Source: G965222535 sp965222535
GTDB lineage: Bacteria; Pseudomonadota; Gammaproteobacteria; HK1
Direction of reading: 5' to 3'
NCBI GenBank assembly: GCA_965222535.1
Contig: OZ244957.1
Coordinates: forward strand, 496,001 to 560,000
DNA length: 64,000 nucleotides
Each line of letters opens with the position of its first letter. The first letter of the stretch is position 1. The notes below the pieces were generated by a model. The model worked only from the letters and a program-made list of their open reading frames with translations, made no database searches and had not been told where the DNA came from. This document shows positions 7,848 to 15,330 of this stretch, piece after piece. The translations under genes were made by a program, and so were the position numbers.

Positions 7848-9668
7848 ATGGGATGGCAAGGCAAGATATTGCGTGTCGATCTGACGAAAGGGACTTCCAC
7901 GATCGAACCACTGAACATGGATTGGGCGCGTGATTACATCGGCGAGCGCGGGCTGGCGACCAAATACCTGTACGAGAATCTGGATCCGACCACCGATCCA
8001 ATGTCGCCGGGCAACGTGCTGATCTTCGCCACGGGGCCATTAACCGGCACCATGGCCTCGACCAGCGGGCGTTATGCGGTGGTCACCAAAGGCCCGTTGA
8101 CCGGTGCCATTGCGTGCTCCAACTCCGGCGGTAAATTTGGTGCCGAGATGAAATACGCGGGCTTTGATCTGCTGATCCTGCACGGTCGGGCGGCAGCACC
8201 GGTATATCTCTATATTGAGGATGAGCAGGTGCAGTTACGGCCCGCGGATGAACTATGGGGGAAAAGCGTCTGGCACACCGATGCCGCCATCAAAACGCAG
8301 CATCGTGACCCCAGCCTGAAGATCGCGGCGATCGGGATTGCCGGCGAGAAAGGGGTGCGTTATGCCTGCATCGTCAATGATCTGCACCGCGCTGCCGGGC
8401 GCTCGGGGGTGGGTGCGGTGATGGGCTCGAAGCACCTCAAAGCGATCGCGCTACGCGGCAGCCAAGGGGTCAAGGTCAATGACCCGCAGCGCTTTATGGC
8501 AGTGATGCGCGACACCAAAGCCAAGCTGTGGGAGCACCCGAGCCGCAGAGGGCTTGCCAAGTACGGCACCAACGCGATGATCGACACGATGCACCGTCAC
8601 GGCAGCTTACCGACGCGCAATTCGCGCGAGGTGCAATTCGAGGGTTCGTCGAAGATCAACGCCAAATCAATGCTGGCAACTGCCGCGGACGGGCATCGCA
8701 ACCTAGTCACCAACAAAGCCTGTTTCGGCTGTACGATTGCCTGCGGGCGGATTGCCAAAGTGCGCCAGGATCATTTCACGATCGTCAACCGCAAGGAATA
8801 CTGGCACGCTTCTGGCGGGCTTGAGTACGAGACCGCGTTTGCCTTGGGCGCTGAGGTCGGAGTCGATGATATCGATGCCTGCACCTTTGCCGGCTTTATC
8901 ACCAACGAGCAGGGGATGGACCCGATCTCGTTTGGCGGCACCTTATCAGCAGCGATGGAGTTGTATGAGATGGGGGTGATCAGCGATGCCGATACCGACG
9001 GCGTGGCGCTGAACTTCGGCAACCCCGAGGCGCTGACGATCATGGCCGAGAAAACTGGCAAATACGAAGGCTTCGGCCAAGTTCTGGCGCTCGGATCGAA
9101 GCGCTTATGTGAAAAGTACGGGCATCCTGAGCTGTCGATCACGATCAAAGGGCAGGAGATCGCCGGTTACGATGCGCGCGGTTTACAGGGGATGGGGCTT
9201 GGCTATGCGACCTCCAATCGCGGTGCCTGCCATTTGAAGCACGATAGCTTTGAGCAGGATCTGGAAGATCAAACCGGCCAAGGGAAAGCGTCGCCGATAA
9301 AGAACAGCCAGGATTTTGTCGCCGTTATCGATTCCACCGGCTTATGCCTGTTCACCTCCTCGGCTTGGGGCATAGCGGACTATTGCGCGCAACTGGCGGC
9401 CGCCTGTGGTGGCGACTGGAGTGAGCAGCGCGTCCTCACCTGCGGCGAGCGCATCTGGAACCTGGAACGTCAATTCAACCTCTTAGCCGGCTTCACCAGC
9501 GCCGACGATACCCTGCCGCAGCGGGTATTGCAGGAGCCTGCGCCCAGCGGTGTCGCTGCGGGTAAGGTATGCCAACTCGACGTGATGCTGCCGGAGTATT
9601 ACCAATTGCGCGGCTGGAGCACCGACGGAGTACCGACCAGCGAGACCTTAGCACGGCTTGGGCTGTGA
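7848..9668 (+). CDS. aor: Tungsten/molybdenum aldehyde:ferredoxin oxidoreductase
   Basis: A 606-residue enzyme that oxidises aldehydes to carboxylic acids, or reduces acids with low-potential electrons, using a bis-pterin W or Mo cofactor and one 4Fe-4S cluster. The start MGWQGKILRVDL is typical and follows a very strong ribosome-binding site (aggagaggagggg). Cluster ligands are Cys292, Cys295, Cys299 (ACFGCTIACGR) and Cys500 (DSTGLCLFTS). The pterin-binding N-terminal domain shows ATGPLTGTMASTSGRY and KGPLTGAIACSNSGG. The gene sits between a polyferredoxin and a MoaD-like protein, a normal arrangement for bacterial AORs. Which metal is used cannot be read from sequence. Confidence 0.95.
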   Translation: MGWQGKILRVDLTKGTSTIEPLNMDWARDYIGERGLATKYLYENLDPTTDPMSPGNVLIFATGPLTGTMASTSGRYAVVTKGPLTGAIACSNSGGKFGAEMKYAGFDLLILHGRAAAPVYLYIEDEQVQLRPADELWGKSVWHTDAAIKTQHRDPSLKIAAIGIAGEKGVRYACIVNDLHRAAGRSGVGAVMGSKHLKAIALRGSQGVKVNDPQRFMAVMRDTKAKLWEHPSRRGLAKYGTNAMIDTMHRHGSLPTRNSREVQFEGSSKINAKSMLATAADGHRNLVTNKACFGCTIACGRIAKVRQDHFTIVNRKEYWHASGGLEYETAFALGAEVGVDDIDACTFAGFITNEQGMDPISFGGTLSAAMELYEMGVISDADTDGVALNFGNPEALTIMAEKTGKYEGFGQVLALGSKRLCEKYGHPELSITIKGQEIAGYDARGLQGMGLGYATSNRGACHLKHDSFEQDLEDQTGQGKASPIKNSQDFVAVIDSTGLCLFTSSAWGIADYCAQLAAACGGDWSEQRVLTCGERIWNLERQFNLLAGFTSADDTLPQRVLQEPAPSGVAAGKVCQLDVMLPEYYQLRGWSTDGVPTSETLARLGL

Positions 9669-9684
9669 CGCTGGCACTGACGTG

Positions 9685-9945
9685 ATGGCGCTGATCGACA
9701 TCCAGCTCACCGCCATCGGTATTCTGGACGAATACCTGCCGCCAAACGCTGCCGGTGATACCGCCGTAGTGCAAACCCAAGCGCAGCAGACGGTGCGCGG
9801 GCTGTTGGCTTCGCTCAACATGCCGTGGCAGCATGGCTTGGTGGTGTCGGTCAACGACACCGTCGTCAAACAAGCCGATCACCCAACTCGCATCCTGCAC
9901 GCCGGCGATCGGGTGCTAGTCATGCCACCACTGAAAGGCGGCTGA
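9685..9945 (+). CDS. MoaD/ThiS-family sulfur carrier
   Basis: An 86-residue ubiquitin-fold sulfur carrier ending in the diglycine PLKGG, which is thiocarboxylated in this family. Starting 16 bp after aor, it presumably donates sulfur for the pterin dithiolene of the AOR cofactor, as MoaD does in molybdopterin synthesis. The start is the ATG at 9685 (MALIDIQL), which overlaps nothing. DRVLVMPPLKGG at the C-terminus is the diagnostic block. Dedicated MoaD paralogues next to AOR genes are known; specificity for tungsten cofactor here is inference. Confidence 0.87.
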   Translation: MALIDIQLTAIGILDEYLPPNAAGDTAVVQTQAQQTVRGLLASLNMPWQHGLVVSVNDTVVKQADHPTRILHAGDRVLVMPPLKGG

Positions 9946-9973
9946 CCTGCTCCCGCAGGAGGAGGCTACCCCC

Positions 9974-10972
9974 TTGCCCGCCACTATGCCAGAGCATAGT
10001 CTCATGCCCGATTGCCCGCTTTGTGGTTCACCTGACATAAAAGCCGAATATAACCATTATAAATACCAATGGGATTTTAATTGTCCACGCTGTGGTGATT
10101 TCACGTCGTGTAATGATTTTTACGAAGACTACATTAGGGACAATCCAAGTAGCCCCTTTAGAAAACCAGAGGCTCTTACGAAGCTGAGTCATGCTGTGCG
10201 TCGAGCACAGCGGTCGGATCGCCGCCGCCCCTACCCAGAGATCGCTCTCGAATGGGCAGAAGCAGTGCTAAAACAGCCACTGCCTAGTGTAAAAGAGCAG
10301 GCTGATTTTATGATTCGCTGGATCGCCGAAAACACTGGATTCGGTGAAGAGATAATTGCTACCGATGTCACCCATGGGGCGATCATAGGCAGTAAAAATG
10401 AAGCTGGGTTTCAGTTCATTACCGAGCATCTGGAAAATAGCGGATTAATTATCCGTCCCCCAAATAGAGGTCTTCTGCATATTATGCACTTATCGCCCAA
10501 GGGCTGGGAACGCTACGAAGAGTTGAAGCGCGGCGTGCAGGAATACCGCAAAGCCTTCGTGGCGATGAAATTCGGCGATCCCCAGCTAGACCCCATCGTT
10601 GAGGAGGTATTCAAACCAGCGGTGGCGCGTGCTGGTTTTGAGCTTTTCAAGCTCGATGATGATAAAAAAGCAGGGCTGATTGACAACAAGCTGAGGGTAG
10701 CGATTCAAACCTCAGACTTTGTGATCGCCGATCTGACGCACGATAACCTAGGTGCCTACTGGGAAGCTGGGTACGCTGAGGGACTGGGTAAGGCAGTCAT
10801 TTACACCTGCGAGAAGAGTAAGTTTGATGCGCAAAAAACCCACTTTGATACCAACCACCACCTGACTATTTGCTGGGTACCAGAGGACAAAGAGCGACAC
10901 TTTGAAGCGAGCGAGGAACTGACTGCAACTATTCGAGCAACGCTGCCACACCTAGCAAAAATGCACGATTGA
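9974..10972 (+). CDS. Zinc ribbon - winged helix - nucleoside 2-deoxyribosyltransferase-like protein
   Basis: 332 residues from a TTG at 9974 placed 9 bases after AGGAGGAGG; ATGs at 9986 and 10004 are alternatives. Residues 14-40 form a zinc ribbon (CPLC ... CPRC). Residues 105-190 look like a winged-helix domain ending LSPKGWERYEELKRG. Residues 193-330 match the nucleoside 2-deoxyribosyltransferase-like fold: AFVAMKFGD, LIDNKLRVAI, DFVIADLTHDN and YWEAGYAEGLGKAV, with Glu264 in the place of the family nucleophile. Related domains occur as nucleotide- or NAD-cleaving effectors in bacterial defence, which makes that a possible role. Whether it belongs to the AOR operon 28 bp upstream is unclear; its codon use looks more AT-rich. 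Confidence 0.72.
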   Translation: MPATMPEHSLMPDCPLCGSPDIKAEYNHYKYQWDFNCPRCGDFTSCNDFYEDYIRDNPSSPFRKPEALTKLSHAVRRAQRSDRRRPYPEIALEWAEAVLKQPLPSVKEQADFMIRWIAENTGFGEEIIATDVTHGAIIGSKNEAGFQFITEHLENSGLIIRPPNRGLLHIMHLSPKGWERYEELKRGVQEYRKAFVAMKFGDPQLDPIVEEVFKPAVARAGFELFKLDDDKKAGLIDNKLRVAIQTSDFVIADLTHDNLGAYWEAGYAEGLGKAVIYTCEKSKFDAQKTHFDTNHHLTICWVPEDKERHFEASEELTATIRATLPHLAKMHD

Positions 10973-10980
10973 AGTAGCTT

Positions 10981-11215
10981 CCCAGAGCCTTGCCCGAAGC
11001 CATGCCAGAGCCTTACCCGAAGCCCTCGGCCCTGCACGGCGCTAAGCCGAAAGCGCAGGCGGTACTGGGGTTAGGGGCTTGGGGGAAGGGAGTACCGCGT
11101 TTAGGTGGGTTAAACACGCCCTAACCCTTCCCCCAATACAAACGGCTTTACCCTCCTTATTCTCCTGAGATGCTAGGCAACGCCTAGCATCTCAGGATTA
11201 AAAATATTAAAAGAT
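10981..11215 (+). repeat. R2 tandem repeat, unit 1 (235 bp)
   Basis: Order of blocks: cagagccttgcccgaagcc, ccctcggccctgcacggcg, ggggttaggggcttggggg, gagtaccgcgtttagg, cccttcccccaatac, then a 33-nt hairpin at 11164-11196 (arm cctgagatgctaggc, loop aac, perfect arm), then gattaaaaatattaaaagat. It starts right after the zinc-ribbon protein's stop codon. Confidence 0.92.
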
Positions 11216-11449
11216 CCCAGAGCCTTGCCCTCCACTATGCCAGAGCCTTCACCCTTCCTCGGCCCTGCACGGCGCTAAGCCGAAAGCGAAAGCGGTACTG
11301 GGGTTAGGGGCTTGGGGGAAGGGAGTACCGCGTTTAGGGGTGCTAAACACGCCCTAACCCTTCCCCCAATACAAACGTCTTTACCCTCCTTATTCTCCTG
11401 AGATTGCTAGGCAACGCCTAGCATCTCAGGATTAAAAATATTAAAAGAT
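11216..11449 (+). repeat. R2 tandem repeat, unit 2 (234 bp)
   Basis: Near-identical to unit 1. The hairpin at 11397-11430 has one extra T in the left arm (bulge) and loop aac. The first 50 bp differ slightly from unit 1 (cctccactatgccagag). Confidence 0.92.
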
Positions 11450-11684
11450 CCCAGAGCCTTGCCCTCCACTATGCCAGAGCCTCGCCCGAAGCCCTCGGCC
11501 CTGCACGACGCTAAGCCGAAAGCGCAGGCGGTACTGGGGTTAGGGGCTTGGGGGAAGGGAGTACCGCGTTTAGGTGGGTTAAACACGCCCTAACCCTTCC
11601 CCCAATACAAACGGCTTTACCCTCCTTATTCTCCTGAGATGCTAGGCGTTGCCTAGCATCTCAGGATTAAAAATATTAAAAGAT
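11450..11684 (+). repeat. R2 tandem repeat, unit 3 (235 bp)
   Basis: Near-identical to units 1 and 2. The hairpin at 11633-11665 has the same perfect 15-bp arms as unit 1, but its loop is gtt, the reverse complement of aac. Confidence 0.92.
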
Positions 11685-11849
11685 CCCAGAGTCCTTGCCC
11701 GAAGCCCCCCCACCGGCTAATCTGCGGGCTTTGCCTTGATTTGCCGACTCCCCCTCAAGGGGGGAGTGATTTTTCAGGGCGGCTTTTCCAGAGCCTCGCC
11801 CGAAGCCATGCCAGAGTGCTTGACTGTTGCGGATTAAAATATTAAAAGA
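11685..11849 (+). repeat. R2 degenerate terminal unit
   Basis: Begins cccagagtccttgcccgaag and ends gcggattaaaatattaaaag, the two R2 boundaries, but the middle has been replaced by other sequence containing a ctccccctcaaggggggag palindrome (11748-11766). It closes the array. Confidence 0.7.
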
Positions 11850-11997
11850 TGCCAGAGACACTGCCCACAGCAGCAACTTACGGGGTGCACAAAACCTTCT
11901 CCCTCACCCTCGGCCATCTCCCCTCTCCTTCTCTCCCAGAGGGAAGCGGGGAGCAGTGCGGCACAGCAAGGCGTGGAGGTGCAACTTGGATGATAAA

Positions 11998-12267
11998 ATG
12001 CCTGCCCCACAACAGAAAAAGATCTTCAGAAAAAACCTTGCCAGTTATGAACAGGAATTAAAATGGCTAGCTCTCGTATTAGGCATCAGCAGCACCATTA
12101 CCATAGTGCAGGATTGGTATCCGTTGTCAATGTTTGTAAGCCTGCCTTTTTGCTTGATCTGGGTCTATTGCGCGTGGCTGCATACTGAGCGTCAGCTCAA
12201 ATATATCAACATCGTGTTTTCGCTGCTGTACATCTATGGGATCGTGCGTTACATGCTCATCGAGTAA
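11998..12267 (+). CDS. Small three-helix inner-membrane protein, unknown function
   Basis: 89 residues: a short basic N-terminus, then about three hydrophobic helices (WLALVLGISSTITIV, FVSLPFCLIWVYCAW, NIVFSLLYIYGIVRYML). I do not recognise a named family, though the WYPLSMFVSLPFCLIW pattern looks like a conserved protein rather than chance. The ATG at 11998 follows a GGAGG placed rather far upstream; an out-of-frame ATG at 11990 is better spaced but encodes only a short peptide. It lies alone between R2 and R1 repeats. Confidence 0.65.
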   Translation: MPAPQQKKIFRKNLASYEQELKWLALVLGISSTITIVQDWYPLSMFVSLPFCLIWVYCAWLHTERQLKYINIVFSLLYIYGIVRYMLIE

Positions 12268-12299
12268 CGACCGCTCCTACGGCGGGAAGGGATTCTTAT

Positions 12300-12344
12300 G
12301 GGCACCTCGGAAAACTGCGCGTAAGCTGGCTTTTCGAGGTGCCC
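12300..12344 (+). repeat. R1 terminal hairpin only
   Basis: ggcacctcggaaaac facing cttttcgaggtgccc, just after the small membrane protein. It may serve as a transcription terminator, though no U-tract follows. Confidence 0.75.
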
Positions 12345-12376
12345 TACAGCTTTTTTTATTGCAGATCGTTTTTAAT

Positions 12377-12544
12377 TTTAAAACAGGAACGCCTGCGGCT
12401 CCATGAAATAACGGCTGGAGGGTCTTCTCCTCCAGAACACCAGCGCCGCATTATTCACCCTTCCCCAATATAAACGTCTTTTCTACAAACCCTCCGCAAC
12501 TGCCAAGCGCAGCTTGTGCTGTTTGCGGATCAAAATAAGGATCT
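12377..12544 (+). repeat. R2-related fragment upstream of the aldehyde dehydrogenase
   Basis: Contains ccatgaaataacggctggag, the C-rich cccttccccaatataaacg, and a hairpin at 12494-12528 (arm ccgcaactgccaagc, loop gca), then atcaaaataaggatc. The aaggatc just before the gene's ATG supplies the ribosome-binding site, so the repeat forms the leader. Confidence 0.7.
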
Positions 12545-12550
12545 TTGAAT

Positions 12551-14002
12551 ATGACCTCGACCCATCACAACTATATTGCTGGCAACTGGGTAGCAGGCAG
12601 TGGCGTTATTGAAAATCGCAACCCGTCGGATCCCTCGGATGTAATCGGCTGCTATGCCCAAGCGACTGCGGCGCAGGTGGAGCAGGCGCTTTCAGCGGCG
12701 TGCCAGGCACAGCTCAAATGGGTCGCTTATGGTCTTGAGCGCAAACAAAAGGTGCTGAACGCCATTGGCACCGAAATGATGGCGCGAGCGGAAGAGTTGG
12801 GCAGGCTTTTATCGCGCGAAGAGGGCAAACCGCTGGTCGAAGGCAAGGGCGAGGTCTATCGCGCCGGGCAGTTCTTCAGCTATTATGCCGCTGAAGTGCT
12901 GCGTCAGATCGGCGACACCGCCGATTCGGTACGTGACGGCATCGAGGTGGAGGTGCGGCGTGAGCCAGTGGGGGTGGTAGCGGTGATCTCACCGTGGAAT
13001 TTCCCCACAGCGACGGCAAGCTGGAAAATTGCCCCGGCCTTGGCCTTTGGCAACGCCGTGATCTGGAAGCCGGCCAATCTCACGCCCGCCTCGGCAGTGG
13101 CGCTGACTGAGATCATCTCGCGTCAGGATATCCCGCAAGGCCTCTTCAATCTGGTGATGGGACGCGGTGACGCCGTCGGGCAAACTCTAGTGGAAAGCGC
13201 CAAACTGGATGCCATTTCCTTCACCGGTTCAGTGCCCGTCGGAAAACGCATTGCAGCGGCGGCGATCGGCAATCTGACCAAGATGCAGATGGAGATGGGC
13301 AGCAAAAACCCGCTGGTGGTAATGGGGGATGCGGATCTTGATCTGGCGGTGACTGTGGCACTTGGCGGCGCGTTTGGCGGCACTGGTCAGAAATGTACCG
13401 CGTCGTCACGGTTGGTGGTCGATGCAGCAATCCACGATGCGTTTGTCGATAAGCTGATTGCCGGGGCACAGGCACTGCAGGTCGGTCATGCGCTGGCTAA
13501 GGGTACCCAGATTGGCCCGGTGGTCAGCCAGCAGCAACTTGACGAGAACCTCGCCTATGTGGCGCTGGGCAAATCCGAAGGTGCCGATCTGGCCTGCGGC
13601 GGCGAGCGCCTGACGTGCGACACCGATGGTTATTTCATGACCCCGGGGGTGTTTTTGAACACCCACAACGCCATGCGTATCAACCGCGAGGAGATGTTCG
13701 CCCCGCTGGCCACGGTGATCAAGGTCAACAGCTACGACGAGGCCTTACACGTCGTCAATGACACCGATTTCGGCCTCACATCCGGCATTGTCACGCGCTC
13801 TCTGGCGCACGCAACGCATTTCCGTCGCCATGCGCGCACTGGCTGCGTGATGATCAATTTGCCCACTGCGGGGACCGATTACCACGTGCCTTTTGGCGGT
13901 CGCGGCGACAGCTCGTATGGATCGCGGGAGCAAGGTGCCTATGCTGCGGAATTCTATACGACGGTGAAAACCGCTTATATCTCTTCTGGCACGCCGGAGT
14001 AA
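12551..14002 (+). CDS. NAD(P)-dependent aldehyde dehydrogenase, ketoglutaric-semialdehyde dehydrogenase-like
   Basis: 483 residues of the ALDH superfamily, oxidising an aldehyde to an acid. Visible: the nucleotide-binding SPWNFPTATASWK, WKPANLTPAS, FTGSVPVGK, the general base in EMGSKNP, and the catalytic cysteine in GTGQKCTASSR. The C-terminal LPTAGTDYHVPFGGRGDSSYGSREQG resembles 2,5-dioxovalerate (alpha-ketoglutaric semialdehyde) dehydrogenases, which feed sugar acids or hydroxyproline carbon to 2-oxoglutarate. I infer the substrate from that only. Start is the ATG at 12551 after AAGGATC; a TTG lies 6 bp upstream. Confidence 0.88.
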   Translation: MTSTHHNYIAGNWVAGSGVIENRNPSDPSDVIGCYAQATAAQVEQALSAACQAQLKWVAYGLERKQKVLNAIGTEMMARAEELGRLLSREEGKPLVEGKGEVYRAGQFFSYYAAEVLRQIGDTADSVRDGIEVEVRREPVGVVAVISPWNFPTATASWKIAPALAFGNAVIWKPANLTPASAVALTEIISRQDIPQGLFNLVMGRGDAVGQTLVESAKLDAISFTGSVPVGKRIAAAAIGNLTKMQMEMGSKNPLVVMGDADLDLAVTVALGGAFGGTGQKCTASSRLVVDAAIHDAFVDKLIAGAQALQVGHALAKGTQIGPVVSQQQLDENLAYVALGKSEGADLACGGERLTCDTDGYFMTPGVFLNTHNAMRINREEMFAPLATVIKVNSYDEALHVVNDTDFGLTSGIVTRSLAHATHFRRHARTGCVMINLPTAGTDYHVPFGGRGDSSYGSREQGAYAAEFYTTVKTAYISSGTPE

Positions 14003-14040
14003 TCGGTGGCACAAGGTTTTGATCTCGTTTCCGCGCGCAA

Positions 14041-14166
14041 AGCTTGTCTATTGGAGGCAGGGTTATAAATCAACGGCCTACGTTACAGATGAGGGCGCCC
14101 CTTTCCCAACCCCATCCCATTCCATCCCATCCCATCCCATCCCATTCAAGGTTTTTCGAGATCCCC
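14041..14166 (-). repeat. R1 repeat, minus orientation, with CCATC pentamer expansion
   Basis: agcttgtctattgg, ttataaatcaacgg, ctacgttacagatg and gtttttcgag identify R1. Where other copies read cccccatcccg, this one has about six tandem ccatc/ccatt pentamers (14111-14147). It directly precedes the thiolase gene's ribosome-binding site. Confidence 0.85.
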
Positions 14167-14187
14167 ATTGGAGATAAGGTAAAACAG

Positions 14188-15327
14188 ATGGCGCAAGCGG
14201 TTATTGTTAATTATTTACGCACGGCGTTCACGCCGGCACATAAAGGCGGGTTGGTGCACGTGCGTGCGGATGAAGCCGCGGGGCAACTGATCCGTGCGTT
14301 GGTCAAGCGCTCAGGGATCGATCCGCACGATGTGGAGGACGTGATCGTCGGCTGCGCGTTTCCCGAAGCCGAGCAGGGGTTTAATGTGGCGCGCATTATC
14401 GGTTGCCTGGGGCAATTGCCGCTAAGCGTCGCCGCGACCACTGTCAATCGCTTCTGCGGTTCATCTATGCAGGCACTGCACATGGCGGCTGGTGCGATCG
14501 CCATGGGCTCTGGCGAGGCGTTCATCTGCGCCGGTGTTGAGTCGATGACGCGGGTGCCGATGGGTGGCTACAATCCGCTGCCCAACCCGTCGCTGTATGC
14601 CTCGTACCCGGCGATCTATATGAGCATGGGGGAGACGGCAGAGAACCTGGCTAGGAAATACCGCATTGACCGCAAGCAGCAAGAAGCGTTTGCTGTCACC
14701 AGCCAGCAGCGGGCAGCGGCGGCGCAGACCGCGGGGCACTTGCAGGATGAGATCGTGGCGGTCAAACGCAGCGACGGCAGCCAAGTAACGCACGACGAAT
14801 GCCTGCGCCCGAGCACCGATGCGGCGGCTCTGGCGGGCTTAAAGCCCGCGTTTGATGCCTCGGGCAGCGTCACCGCCGGCACTTCTTCGCCGTTGACAGA
14901 TGGTGCCGCGGCGTTGCTGGTATGCAGCGAGGGTTATGCCGAGCGCAAGGGTCTTACGCCGTTGGCGCGCGTTCGCGCGAGTGCGGTGGCGGGTTGCGAC
15001 CCGTCGATCATGGGCATCGGCCCGGTCGCCGCAACCATCAAAGCGCTGCAACGCGCGGCGCTTAAGGTGTCGCAGATCGACCTAGTTGAGCTTAACGAAG
15101 CGTTTGCGGTGCAGGCGCTGGCCTGTATGCAGGAGCTTGGCCTTGACGCCGAGCAGGTTAACGTCGATGGCGGAGCAATCGCTATCGGCCACCCCTTGGG
15201 GGCAACCGGCGCACGCATCAGCGGCAAGGCCGCGGCGTTGCTGCAGCGCGAGAAGCGGCACTATGCGGTGGCGACGCAGTGCATCGGCGGCGGACAAGGG
15301 ATCGCCACGGTGCTGGAGGCGCTGTAA
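14188..15327 (+). CDS. Acetyl-CoA acyltransferase (thiolase, beta-oxidation)
   Basis: A 379-residue degradative thiolase that cleaves 3-ketoacyl-CoA with CoA to acetyl-CoA and a shortened acyl-CoA. The nucleophile Cys90 sits in VNRFCGSSMQAL. The C-terminal catalytic blocks are GGAIAIGHPLGATG (His) and ATQCIGGGQGIA (Cys). The start at ATG 14188 is preceded by AAGG; upstream in-frame starts fall inside the R1 repeat and are rejected. It lies 3 bp before the bifunctional beta-oxidation gene, so the two are almost certainly co-transcribed and form a FadA/FadI-type module. Confidence 0.93.
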   Translation: MAQAVIVNYLRTAFTPAHKGGLVHVRADEAAGQLIRALVKRSGIDPHDVEDVIVGCAFPEAEQGFNVARIIGCLGQLPLSVAATTVNRFCGSSMQALHMAAGAIAMGSGEAFICAGVESMTRVPMGGYNPLPNPSLYASYPAIYMSMGETAENLARKYRIDRKQQEAFAVTSQQRAAAAQTAGHLQDEIVAVKRSDGSQVTHDECLRPSTDAAALAGLKPAFDASGSVTAGTSSPLTDGAAALLVCSEGYAERKGLTPLARVRASAVAGCDPSIMGIGPVAATIKALQRAALKVSQIDLVELNEAFAVQALACMQELGLDAEQVNVDGGAIAIGHPLGATGARISGKAAALLQREKRHYAVATQCIGGGQGIATVLEAL

Positions 15328-15330
15328 GGG

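Noticed and set aside
10981..11684. CRISPR array
   Set aside because: Three units of about 235 bp with near-identical content throughout are tandem repeats, not short repeats separated by unique spacers; no cas gene is near.
10981..11684. Integron cassette array (attC sites)
   Set aside because: Hairpins with variable stems are reminiscent of attC, but units contain no genes, no consensus core sites were seen and there is no integrase.
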